DNA from: Bin87 sp026710825
GTDB lineage: Bacteria; Chloroflexota; Dehalococcoidia; Lucifugimonadales; UBA3495
Assembly (NCBI GenBank): GCA_965232815.1
Contig: OZ247427.1
Coordinates: forward strand, 2,852,001-2,916,000
DNA length: 64,000 nucleotides
Direction: 5' to 3'
The stretch's first letter is position 1. Each line of letters begins with the position of its first letter. Below, in pieces: positions 25,844 to 34,231 of the stretch. The translations under genes and the position numbers were made by a program. The notes below the pieces were generated by a model that did not search any database, was not told where the DNA came from, and was given only the letters and a program-made list of their open reading frames with translations.

Positions 25844-26569
25844 CTAAGCGCCGAGTTTGGCGGCGAGGTCGACGAAGTTTTCGGCGACGACGTTGAACGA
25901 CGGGTCGGGAGTGGGATCGGGGGTGCGATCCGGGCCGTGCTCGCGGGGGCGAGGGACGAAGGCGGTACGCAGGCCGACCTTGGCAGAGGCCAACAGGTCG
26001 CCCTGGTGGGCGGCCACCATCATCACCTGCTCAGCCTTTAGTCCAAGGAGTTTGACCGCGGTGCCGTAGCTTTCCGGGTCGGGCTTGTAGTGGTGCGCGA
26101 CCTCGGCGCCGAGGATGCAGTCCCAGGGCATGCCGCCGTTCTTGGCCATGTTGGTCATGAGAGCGATGTTGCCGTTGGACATGGGGGAGATGATGAACTT
26201 GTTCTTGAGGCGGTAGAGACCGGGTACGCTGTCGGCCCAGGGGCGGAGGTTGTGCCAGAAGTAGGTCACCTCCATCTTCTCGTCATCGCTGAAGCCGCTG
26301 ATTTCGAACTCGTTCAGGACATCATCGAGAGACATGCGGTGGAGGGCGTCAAGGTTGGTCCAAGGCAGATCGCCGTTGCGAACCTTGTCCATATAAGGGC
26401 GATACTTGCCGCGCCATGCGTCGGCGAAAGCGCCCCAATCGCGCTCGATGCCCTTGATGCGGCCCATGTTGGCGCACTGTTCGATGATGCTGGAACGCCA
26501 GTCGACGACAGTACCGAATACGTCGAAGATGCAGGCCCTGACGTCGAGGCCCAGAGCTGAATCGGCCAT
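25844..26569 (-). CDS. HAD-superfamily hydrolase, haloacid dehalogenase type II-like
   Basis: A 241-aa HAD protein. Motif I is CIFDVFGTVVDWRSS (nucleophilic Asp, with the D-x-F-G-T-x-x-D-W signature of type II haloacid dehalogenases), motif II SPMSNGN, motif III Lys in HYKPDPESYGTA, and motif IV VAAHQGDLLASAKVGLRTAFV. The ATG at 26569 has AAGGAGA upstream; the frame is open for another 116 codons but that sequence is low-quality and unlike the family. L-2-haloacid dehalogenation is a family-level guess; other small phosphate or halide substrates are possible. Confidence 0.87.
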   Translation of the reverse strand: MADSALGLDVRACIFDVFGTVVDWRSSIIEQCANMGRIKGIERDWGAFADAWRGKYRPYMDKVRNGDLPWTNLDALHRMSLDDVLNEFEISGFSDDEKMEVTYFWHNLRPWADSVPGLYRLKNKFIISPMSNGNIALMTNMAKNGGMPWDCILGAEVAHHYKPDPESYGTAVKLLGLKAEQVMMVAAHQGDLLASAKVGLRTAFVPRPREHGPDRTPDPTPDPSFNVVAENFVDLAAKLGA

Positions 26570-27376
26570 GTTGGGATTCTCCTTGGTGCTTGATTTATGC
26601 GAGGTCGCGCCGCGTATCGTAGCATACGCAGCGATCGCGGCAATGCGGGCGACAGGATGGTCCGGTGCTGCGTTGGGAGGACCGCGGCCGAGCCGGGCGC
26701 TCGCTACACGCGACGGTACGTCCGGAGCGGAGGGCGCCGTATGGGCAGTCCCAACGATGGGGATTGGATCATGGGGGGCGAATGATGATTCGCCCCGACG
26801 ATCGCGGTTGGCGGTTGGTATTGTGTTGTTTGGGTTGGCTTTCTCCTTTTGGGCGATTGACTGGTTTTTGGGTATCAGGTGTGGGGTTCGGGTTGCGTGT
26901 CGGAGCACGGCCAACACTATTTTTGCGCAGAAAGTTTTGCCCTAGACTTCCATGTCCCGCAGTCTGCCGGCCGTTGAGACCGGAGACCACGACACGGAGC
27001 GGTGGTGGCACCCGCCGGGTTCAGAGGGCTTGATCGCGGAAAATGGCGACCCTATGCCCCTTGTGAACCAGATTCTGCATTGGAACCGACAGGCCGTTGC
27101 GCGACCCGAACCCTGTTAGACACCTCGCCAATTGTAGTAGTTTGGTGGCTTGCCGCTGCATGCGATGCGGCGTACCCCGTCCGGTTCTCGAGTACCGAGC
27201 GGGGAACCTGACACAGTTAGGATAGAACGTGGGTGCGCATCGGGGCAACGGGCGGGTGTCACTGGTCGGGGGAGTTTTTCACATCGATTTGCGGGATGTA
27301 TGGGATGTTGGTTTCCGGCGGGGGCGGATGATTCTTCGGCCCTACGTTGTGCAGGCTTGGCTGCGGCTTCGGTGGC
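26570..27376. other. 807-bp gap with one palindrome, no convincing gene
   Basis: This stretch between two minus-strand genes has only frames with arginine/glycine-rich, unrecognisable products. It holds the palindrome at 26775-26796 and a degenerate relative near 27319-27341 (GGGCGGATGATTCTTCGGCCC). It may be decayed sequence. Confidence 0.6.
26775..26796. repeat. Palindrome, GGGGCGAATGAT family
   Basis: GGGGCGAAT-GATG-ATTCGCCCC; fourth full copy in the window. Confidence 0.85.
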
Positions 27377-28123
27377 TCAGGATGGGAGTGAGGAGGCGAT
27401 TCCGAGGAGGATTTGGGCGAGTTGGGCCGGTTCGGTGATCATGGGATCGTGGCCGGTGTCGATGTGGTGGACACCCCAACCGTTGGCGGCGGCGCGGTCG
27501 GCCACGGGCTCGAATCCTGATTCACTGCACAGGATGAATTCACGCGGGAGGCTGGCGGCTTCCGGTTTGGCGGTCCGGACGGGCTGGGCGAAGGTGAGGG
27601 TTGGCTGGGGCGAGAGGCGAGGCAGCACGAATGCCTGGTCGTCGGGATCGGTGATGGCCCAGCGCGCGGCAATTTCGGACGCGGCGGTCGGTTGGGCCAT
27701 ATAGGGTTCGCCGTCGGCGATATATTGCTGAATACGTGTGACGAACTCGGGTCCGCGGACGGCGGCGAGTTGGTCGATCATGGCCTCGCCATTTTCCGGA
27801 GCGACGCCATTGACATAAACCAGCGCGCCGACGCGTTCGGGTCGGAGTTCCGCGACGCCGGTGATGACCATTCCCGCGTAGGCATGGCCGACTAGGACGA
27901 CGTTTGAGAGGTCGTCGGAGTCCAGCAGTTGGACGATGTCGCGGATGTGGAGGTCGAGGTTCAGGACGGCGGGCGGAATCAGGCGGGCCAGATGTTCACG
28001 ATCGCCGAGTCCGGTCAGGCTGGGGGCGTAGACGAGGTGTCCGGAATCACGCAGCAGTGGAGCGGTTTTCCACCAACACCAACCGCCGTGCCAGGCTCCG
28101 TGGACGAGGACGAAAGTGGTCAT
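27377..28123 (-). CDS. Alpha/beta-hydrolase fold protein with Ala at the nucleophile position
   Basis: A 248-aa alpha/beta hydrolase of the salicylate-esterase/hydroxynitrile-lyase-like group. FVLVHGAWHGGWCWWKTAPLL is the typical start, and the late FILCSESGFEPVADRAA and HHIDTGHDPMITEPAQLA correspond to the acid/His region. The nucleophile elbow, normally V-G-H-S-Y-[AG]-G, is VVLVGHAYAGMVI here: codon GCC, so the Ser is replaced by Ala. Conventional ester hydrolysis is therefore unlikely. GGAG precedes the ATG. Confidence 0.82.
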   Translation of the reverse strand: MTTFVLVHGAWHGGWCWWKTAPLLRDSGHLVYAPSLTGLGDREHLARLIPPAVLNLDLHIRDIVQLLDSDDLSNVVLVGHAYAGMVITGVAELRPERVGALVYVNGVAPENGEAMIDQLAAVRGPEFVTRIQQYIADGEPYMAQPTAASEIAARWAITDPDDQAFVLPRLSPQPTLTFAQPVRTAKPEAASLPREFILCSESGFEPVADRAAANGWGVHHIDTGHDPMITEPAQLAQILLGIASSLPS

Positions 28124-28239
28124 GGGTGGTACTCCAATTGGGTGTCAGGGCAATGGATCGCACGATGGGAAAAAGCGAGCGGTGGTTGGAGCCGGCGGGT
28201 TGCCGATAAGGGATGATCGGGGCGAGCACGGGGTTTGTT

Positions 28240-28286
28240 GCGGGGGTTCACCCTCACCCCAGCCCTCTCCCATAAAGGGAGAGGGG
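28240..28286. repeat. CCCTCACCC...CCCTCTCCC repeat, copy 1
   Basis: A GCGGGGGTTCACCCTCACCCC segment is followed by the hairpin CCCTCTCCC-ATAAA-GGGAGAGGG (28263-28285). A second copy is at 33868-33916. It follows the stop of the dehydrogenase gene on the minus strand. Confidence 0.75.
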
Positions 28287-28304
28287 AATCGTTGGGTCGG
28301 ATTG

Positions 28305-29393
28305 TTACATAACGACTACGGAGCGGAGGACCTCGCCGCGGCCCATGCTGGCGAAGGCTTCCTCGACGTCGCCGATACCGATGCGCTCGCTGACGAAGGC
28401 ATCGAGGTCGAGGCGGCCCTGGAGGTAGAGGTCGATGAGCATGGGGAAATCGCGGGTGGGCAGGCAGTCGCCGTACCACGAGGACTTGAGGGAGCCGCCG
28501 CGTCCGAATACCTCGATGAGGGGCAGTTCGATTTTCATGGTCGGGTCGGGGACGCCGACGAGGACGACGGTGCCGGCGAGGTCGCGGGCGTAGAAAGCCT
28601 GCTCGTAGGTGGCGGGATTGCCGACGGCCTCGATGGCGACATTGACGCCGTTGCCGTCGGTGAGGGCGCGGATGGCCTCGACGGCGTCGGTTTGGGTGGA
28701 GTTGACGGTGTGAGTCGCGCCCAAACCCCTGGCCCACTCGAGTTTGCGGTCGTCGATGTCGACGGCGATGATGGTGTTGGCGCCGGCGAGCCGGGAGCCG
28801 GCGATGGCGGCGTTGCCGACGCCACCGCAGCCGATGACGGCGACGGAATCGCCGCGGCTGACGCCGCCGGTGTTGATCGCCGAGCCGAGTCCAGCCATGA
28901 CGCCGCAGCCGATGAGTCCGGCGGCCATGGGGCTGGCGGCCGGGTCGACCTTGACGGCCTGGAGGGCGTCGACGAGGGTGAGTTCGCAGAATGCGCCGAT
29001 GCCGAGGGCTGGCGACAATGGCGAGCCGTCGGGCAGGGTCATTTTCTGCTGGGCGTTGCGGCTGGAGAAGCAGTACCAAGGGCGTCCGCGCTGGCAGGAG
29101 CGGCAGTTGCCGCAAGGAGCGCGCCAAGCCAGGATGACGAAATCGCCGGGCTGGACGTTGGTGACGCCGGCGCCGATTTTTTCCACGACGCCGGCGGCCT
29201 CGTGGCCCAGTAGGAATGGGAATTCGTCGTTGATGGCTCCCTCGCGGTAGTGGAGGTCGGTATGGCAGACGCCGCACGCCTGCACGCGCACCAGGGCCTC
29301 GCCATCACCGGGGTCGGGCACGTGGATGGTGACCAGTTCGACGACCGCCCCTTTGGAGCGGGAGATTACACCTTGAACTTCGTTGACCGCCAT
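28305..29393 (-). CDS. Zinc-dependent alcohol dehydrogenase, S-(hydroxymethyl)mycothiol dehydrogenase-like
   Basis: A 362-aa medium-chain zinc dehydrogenase. The catalytic zinc Cys is in QACGVCHTDLHYREG, GHEAAGVVEKIGAGV is conserved, the structural zinc cysteines are CGNCRSCQRGRPWYC, and the NAD site is VAVIGCGGVGNAAIAGSRLAGA. RNAQQKMTLPDGS and SSWYGDCLPTRDFPMLIDLYLQGRLDLDAFV, in pieces, closely resemble the actinobacterial mycothiol-dependent formaldehyde dehydrogenase MscR. AGGGAATATCA precedes the ATG at 29393. Mycothiol synthesis genes are not in the window, so the real thiol or alcohol substrate is open. Confidence 0.85.
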   Translation of the reverse strand: MAVNEVQGVISRSKGAVVELVTIHVPDPGDGEALVRVQACGVCHTDLHYREGAINDEFPFLLGHEAAGVVEKIGAGVTNVQPGDFVILAWRAPCGNCRSCQRGRPWYCFSSRNAQQKMTLPDGSPLSPALGIGAFCELTLVDALQAVKVDPAASPMAAGLIGCGVMAGLGSAINTGGVSRGDSVAVIGCGGVGNAAIAGSRLAGANTIIAVDIDDRKLEWARGLGATHTVNSTQTDAVEAIRALTDGNGVNVAIEAVGNPATYEQAFYARDLAGTVVLVGVPDPTMKIELPLIEVFGRGGSLKSSWYGDCLPTRDFPMLIDLYLQGRLDLDAFVSERIGIGDVEEAFASMGRGEVLRSVVVM

Positions 29394-29483
29394 TGATATT
29401 CCCTCCGAATCGCCCGCCTGAGAGGGCGAAATGCAGCGGCTATAATGCCTCAACCCGTCGCCATCGTCAAAAGGCAGGTGAGC

Positions 29484-30479
29484 ATGGTCAAACGCGTGAT
29501 AATCGACACAGACCCGGGCGTTGACGACACGGCAGCGATCCTGCTGGCGTTGGCAAGCCCAGAGTTACAGGTGGATGCGCTGACGATCAGCTATGGCAAC
29601 GGGTCGATGGAGCAGTGCGAGGCCAACGCGCGGCACATATTGGCGGTGGCGGGACGTTTGGATATTCCGGTGTACCCGGGAGCGCGGGGACCTCTTTTGC
29701 GCAAGCCGAATGAAGGGTGGGCCGGGCACATCCACGGGGGCGACGCGCTGGGGGGCGAGGCGTCGTCTGCCGTGGTTGGAACAGACGAGGTAGGAGGGCC
29801 GGCGCAGCACGCGGCGGTGGAGATCGCGCGGCGGGTGGTGGAATCACCGGGAGAGATCACGGTGCTGGCGTTGGGGAGGATGACCAATGTGGCACTGGCG
29901 CTGCGGCTGGAACCGGGGATTGCGGAGGCGCTGGCCCAAGTGGTCGTGATGGGGGGCGCGGTTCGGGTGCCGGGCAATGTGTCGCCGGTGGCGACGGCGA
30001 ACATCCACGAGGATCCGGAGTCGGCGGCGATTCTGTACGATTCGGGCGTGGAGATTACGCAGGTTGGGCTGGATGTTTGCGATCACTGCGGGCTGTCGGA
30101 CGAGCAATTCCGGCGACTGGAGGAGTGCGAGGCGGCGGCGGTGCAGTTGCTGGTGTCGGCGTCGGGGTACACGCGAGCGGCGTACCGACGGCTGGGTCGG
30201 TTGGCTGAGGGTGAGGCCGTGCGGTACAACGACGTGCCGGCGGTGGCGTATGCGATCGACCCGACGTTGATGGATGTCGAAAGGTTGCCTGTGGCGGTGG
30301 ATACTGCGAGTGAACTGACGCGGGGGCAGACGGTGGTGGACTGGTACGGGATGACGGGACGGGCGGCGACGGTGGACGTGTGCCTGGGCGTGGATGCCGA
30401 GCGGCTTACGGGGATGGTGGTGGAGCGGCTGGTGGGGTACGGGTGGCCGTCCGGTGGCGGTCCTACGGGCTCACCATGA
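29484..30479 (+). CDS. Inosine/uridine-preferring nucleoside hydrolase
   Basis: A 331-aa nucleoside N-ribohydrolase. The Ca-binding cluster DTDPGVDDTAAILLAL opens the protein; VVMGGAVRVPGNVSPVATANI and DPESAAIL, then GLDVCDHCGLSDEQ follow. It releases ribose from purine or pyrimidine nucleosides in salvage. AGGTGAGC precedes the ATG at 29484. The last ~10 codons run into a sequence resembling the tandem repeat downstream, so the extreme C-terminus may have been altered. Confidence 0.88.
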   Translation: MVKRVIIDTDPGVDDTAAILLALASPELQVDALTISYGNGSMEQCEANARHILAVAGRLDIPVYPGARGPLLRKPNEGWAGHIHGGDALGGEASSAVVGTDEVGGPAQHAAVEIARRVVESPGEITVLALGRMTNVALALRLEPGIAEALAQVVVMGGAVRVPGNVSPVATANIHEDPESAAILYDSGVEITQVGLDVCDHCGLSDEQFRRLEECEAAAVQLLVSASGYTRAAYRRLGRLAEGEAVRYNDVPAVAYAIDPTLMDVERLPVAVDTASELTRGQTVVDWYGMTGRAATVDVCLGVDAERLTGMVVERLVGYGWPSGGGPTGSP

Positions 30480-30500
30480 GCGGGATGGTGTCATGCTAGG

Positions 30501-30771
30501 GGGTGGACCGCAGGGTCGTACGACGATGCCGGCGTCGGGCGACGCATGGCTACCGAGTGGTTCACTTTGCGCCGTGCGGTGGTGGTTCGACAGCCTCACC
30601 AAGAGCGGGATATCGAGAGCGGGGTGAATCATTCGTACGAGCGCATGGCACCATCCAAGCGGGTGGATTTCAGGGTCATGCGACAATGCCCACGCAGGGC
30701 AATGCACGGCTGCCGAGTGGTTCACGTTGCGCTGTTTGGTGGCGGGTCGGCGGGCTCGGCATGAGCGGGCT
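30501..30771. repeat. Diverged tandem direct repeat, two units of about 111 bp
   Basis: Units at 30501-30611 and 30661-30771 (period 160) align without gaps; by hand count 83 of 110 positions match. Both end in a ...CTCACCAAGAGCGGG/...CTCGGCATGAGCGGG motif, also seen at 30469-30483 and in a hairpin at 48687-48719. The frames are not conserved, so it is non-coding. Confidence 0.75.
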
Positions 30772-30812
30772 ACGTGATAAGTCCGCAGGAACCGATTTAG
30801 CCCGGGTTGTGC

Positions 30813-31280
30813 TCAGGATTCGGGATCAGTGGTGATTCGATAGAACGAATACCTGATCAGGAATCCCAAACCGCAGGCCGCCGATCCCGCAAAGGCGCAG
30901 ATAAGCAGGAGCGTTGCGGTGCGGTCGTGCGCCCACCCCGGCAGGAACGGCACGGTTCCGGCGACGCCGGCTCCGCGCCATAGGGCCCGACCCTGGGCGC
31001 CGACGATGGGGTCGAGATGGGAATCGGTGAACTCGACGCCGATCCACCCGCCGCCGAACAAAGCGACCAAAAGTCCCGCGACCAAGGCGGAGTAGGCAAT
31101 GCCGGCGGCGCCGAGGGAGAAACCGGCGGATGCCACAAAAATGAGGACGATGCCGGTCAGCTCGGACGGGGTGAGCGACGCGGCCAGATTGTTGGCGAAG
31201 AATTCTCCGGATCGGGATCCGACCATGTAGCCCACGAACAGGCATATGCCGGCCATGATGAGGAATATGAAGGGGAGCAT
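30813..31280 (-). CDS. Hypothetical membrane protein, four helices
   Basis: A 155-aa protein with four hydrophobic helices (residues about 3-20, 42-63, 66-82 and 120-142) and a short polar segment between the third and fourth. No family is recognised. No strong ribosome site precedes the ATG at 31280, so the start is uncertain. It lies 108 bp downstream of the peroxiredoxin gene on the same strand. Confidence 0.55.
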   Translation of the reverse strand: MLPFIFLIMAGICLFVGYMVGSRSGEFFANNLAASLTPSELTGIVLIFVASAGFSLGAAGIAYSALVAGLLVALFGGGWIGVEFTDSHLDPIVGAQGRALWRGAGVAGTVPFLPGWAHDRTATLLLICAFAGSAACGLGFLIRYSFYRITTDPES

Positions 31281-31388
31281 ACTTTGATACGGTTGGGGTC
31301 TGACTGTGATCGGGGAACCGGGTTTACTAACGATAAACCCCTCTCGGAGTGAGAGGGGTCTTGTGCACTGGTCGTGTGTGCAGGTTGC

Positions 31389-31862
31389 TTAGTTCAGCGC
31401 TGCCACCGCGGCGCGCACTTCGGCATAGTCCGGCTCGTTGCCGGGTGAATCGGATACCCAGTGGTAGCGAACGATGCCCTCGCCGTCGACGATGGTGACG
31501 GCGCGCTTGGCGGCGACGTAGCCCTGCAGGCCAGCGAGGCCGGGGAGGGCGACGTCGTAGGCGTTGACGACCTCGCGGTTGTAGTCGCTGAGGAAGGTGT
31601 AGTCGACGTTGTTAGCGGCTTTCCAGGCGGCCAGGGAGAAGGGCGGGTCCACGGTGATACCGAGGACGACGGCGTTCAGGCTGTTGTAGTCTTCGATGCT
31701 GTCGCGGAGGGTGCACATTTCGGTGGTGCAGACGCCGGTGAACGCGCCGGGGAAGAACGCCAGGACGACGTTCTTGCCGCGATAATCGCTGAGGCTATGC
31801 TGCGTTGCCGGGTTTTCGTGGAGGGTGAAATCGGGAGCGGGCTGTCCTACGGTGATGGCCAT
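31389..31862 (-). CDS. Peroxiredoxin (BCP/AhpE-like)
   Basis: A 157-aa thiol peroxidase. VGQPAPDFTLHENPA opens it; AFFPGAFTGVCTTEMCTLRD holds the peroxidatic Cys (first) and a second Cys five residues later, as in BCP-type enzymes; the R in the late GYVAAKRAVTIVDGEG segment completes the active site. It reduces hydroperoxides at the expense of a thioredoxin-like donor. AGG precedes the ATG. Confidence 0.92.
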   Translation of the reverse strand: MAITVGQPAPDFTLHENPATQHSLSDYRGKNVVLAFFPGAFTGVCTTEMCTLRDSIEDYNSLNAVVLGITVDPPFSLAAWKAANNVDYTFLSDYNREVVNAYDVALPGLAGLQGYVAAKRAVTIVDGEGIVRYHWVSDSPGNEPDYAEVRAAVAALN

Positions 31863-32466
31863 GTTGAAACCTCAAAGTTCGTGCGGAGTGAGGAGGATGA
31901 GCGCGGTAGTATGCGCTTGAGAAAGACGGTCGATATGTTACCACACGAGTGTGCTTGGGCAGGCCGGCGGGTCGCAGGGACAGCCGCTCGGGGTTGAGGC
32001 GTTCAGGTCGGGTCCGATTCGTTGGACCGGGGCCGGTGTGCGTCAATCAAATCGGTACCGTATTCGACTGTGCAGGCACGTGGATTTGCTGGATTGGTGC
32101 ACGGCAGAGGAGCATGTGCGCCTCTCGCGGGGATTGTGGGTGGCGGGGGCGCGTACGATTGCGCAAATGGAACGCGGGGGCTGGGCGATGCCCTTGACTG
32201 GGCCCTCTCCCACAAGGGGCGACGGAAATGTTCATAGAGATGACGTGTAGGCGGCGATGGAAGGGGCGAACGTTCGACAGTTGGTCGCGGCGCTGCGACC
32301 GGCCGGGCGCATGGGGCGCTGAGAAGTTGGGGTATCCGTTCAGTTGTGGGTGAACCACGAACGCCGTTCAGTTGGGTCGCGACTGGGACGGTTGGCGACG
32401 CGGGGGCTGGGCGATGTGATACATTGCGGCGCGGCCACCCGGACACAACGTTGGCGACGGGGCAGA
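31863..32466. other. Gap of about 600 bp, repeats only
   Basis: No plausible gene. It holds an 18-bp exact direct repeat (CGCGGGGGCTGGGCGATG at 32173-32190 and 32399-32416) and a partial CCCTCTCCC hairpin near 32202-32218. Confidence 0.5.
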
Positions 32467-33861
32467 ATGACAGAACCAGGACAGCGAACGGCGCGGCTGC
32501 CGCTGGTCAACAAGCTTTTTTTCACGGCCGACCACGTTGGCCTGCAGGCGCTGTCTTACTTCCGGCAGCAGTGGGTGCTTTTCTTCCTGGCTCCGCCGGC
32601 GATAGAGGGAGCGACGCGGGTTCCGGACGTGATGGTATTCGGGTTCGCGATCGACGCGGTGGTGGTGGCGGGCTCGCTGATATTCCTGGGGCGGTTCGTG
32701 GATGCGTTCACCGACCCACTGATTGGGTGGTGGAGCGACCGCACGCACAGCCGATGGGGACGGCGGATTCCGTTCATCCTGTTCGCGACGCCGTTTTACG
32801 CGTTGTTCGGGGCGTTGGTCTGGTTCCTGCCGATGGACGGCGGCAGTTGGTGGAACGCGATCTACTTCGTGCTGATGCTGGAGTTGTTTTTCATTTCGGC
32901 GACGATGTCGAGCGGGGCGTTGGAAGCGTTGGTGCCGGAGGTCACGCCGACGGCCGGCGACCGGATGAACCTGATCAGCCTGATATTCCTGTTTGCCGTG
33001 TTTGGCGCGGGTCTGGGGCTGGTGGCCGGTGGATTCATCAAGGACGCGTACGGGTTCAAAATCACCGGGATCATCTTTGCGGTGGTCGCGCTGGTGTTTC
33101 GATCCGGGTCGCTGGCGGCGGTTTGGAGGCATGCCCGGAGGGACGTGCCGCCGGCCCGAGTGCCGTTCTGGCGGGGCTTCAGGGAAACGCTCCGGAATAC
33201 GCAGTTCCTTTCATTCGTGCCGACGTTCGTGATGTTCACGACGGGGGCGGGAGTGATGCAGGGCTGGATCCCGTTTTTCGCGGTGGCGGTGCTGCTGCAG
33301 GACAAGGAAGGGGCGACGTCGAGTTTCCTGTCGACCAGCGTGATCGGAGGCGTGGTGCTGGCCGGCATCATCATCTGGTTGATATTCCTGACGGGCAAGG
33401 TGACCAAACGGCGCGTGTACGGCGTGTGCCTGATCGCAAGCGGGCTGGTGTTCCCGCTGTTCAGCCTGGTGGGAATTGTGTCGTCCGAGCACCTGGTGAC
33501 GCAGGGGTTGATATTCGCGTTCATCGCGGGGATGCCCATGGCGGCGGTGTTCCTGCTGCCCAAGGGGTTGACGGCGGACATTGCCGACTATGACGCCGTG
33601 ATACGGGACGAACGGCGGGAGGCGCTGTTCTACTCGACGCAGAACTTCTTTGAGAAGGTCACGTACGCGCTGCCGCCGTTGTTGCTGAGCCTCATTCGGC
33701 TGCTGGGTGATTCGCCGGAGAATCCGCTGGGGATACGTCTGGCGCCAGTGATGGCGGGGGCGTTGGTGCTGATCGGAGCGGTGATGTGGCACAAATACAG
33801 GTTGCCGGATACGGTGAACCGGGAGACGGTTACTGCGGCGGGGTTGATTCCGGCGCGGTAG
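32467..33861 (+). CDS. MFS transporter, GPH (glycoside-pentoside-hexuronide:cation) family
   Basis: A 464-aa protein with about twelve membrane helices. The loop FVDAFTDPLIGWWSDRTHSRWGRRIPFI is the GPH-family signature between helices 2 and 3; LPKGLTADIADYDAVIRDERREALFYSTQNFFEK in the second half is also typical. GPH members take up sugars or glycosides with Na+ or H+. The ATG at 32467 is chosen; the frame is open 41 codons further but without family sequence. Confidence 0.87.
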   Translation: MTEPGQRTARLPLVNKLFFTADHVGLQALSYFRQQWVLFFLAPPAIEGATRVPDVMVFGFAIDAVVVAGSLIFLGRFVDAFTDPLIGWWSDRTHSRWGRRIPFILFATPFYALFGALVWFLPMDGGSWWNAIYFVLMLELFFISATMSSGALEALVPEVTPTAGDRMNLISLIFLFAVFGAGLGLVAGGFIKDAYGFKITGIIFAVVALVFRSGSLAAVWRHARRDVPPARVPFWRGFRETLRNTQFLSFVPTFVMFTTGAGVMQGWIPFFAVAVLLQDKEGATSSFLSTSVIGGVVLAGIIIWLIFLTGKVTKRRVYGVCLIASGLVFPLFSLVGIVSSEHLVTQGLIFAFIAGMPMAAVFLLPKGLTADIADYDAVIRDERREALFYSTQNFFEKVTYALPPLLLSLIRLLGDSPENPLGIRLAPVMAGALVLIGAVMWHKYRLPDTVNRETVTAAGLIPAR

Positions 33862-33867
33862 GGATTT

Positions 33868-33916
33868 GCGGGGGTTATCACCCTCACCCTAGTTCTCTCC
33901 CATCGAGGGAGGGGGG
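33868..33916. repeat. CCCTCACCC...CTCTCCC repeat, copy 2
   Basis: GCGGGGGTTATCACCCTCACCC followed by CTCTCCC-ATCGA-GGGAGG, clearly homologous to 28240-28286. It sits just after the transporter stop. Confidence 0.7.
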
Positions 33917-34062
33917 AGATCAAGACGTGGACATACCGCACGGGAACGCGCAGCCGTAACGTGAACGTTGCGTCAGTGTCCAGGTCTGGTATCGACGGTT
34001 AGGAATAAAAAGGTCAGTAGGAAGGTGGGGTCCCGTCAATCGGTCTCGCTGGGGGTGCCTGG

Positions 34063-34082
34063 ATTCCTGCTTCCGCAGGAAT
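34063..34082. repeat. Short inverted repeat in a 370-bp gap
   Basis: ATTCCTGC-TTCC-GCAGGAAT followed by GACGGG, a REP-like element type. The rest of 33917-34231 shows no gene. Confidence 0.6.
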
Positions 34083-34231
34083 GACGGGTCGGCAGGAACG
34101 ACGGGTAGGAATGTGACGCCGCTCGCTGTTCGTGGTCCTTGTTCGTCGGGCCGTTCTTACGAGGGATAACAAGGGAGTGGATGGGATAGGGTGGGTTTGA
34201 AAGCCGCCTCTACCGGCGGTGATTGCCTCGA

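Noticed and set aside
26406..27211. Several open frames in the gap between the HAD and hydrolase genes
   Set aside because: Arg/Gly/Pro-rich products, no ribosome sites, no family resemblance, and a palindrome inside.
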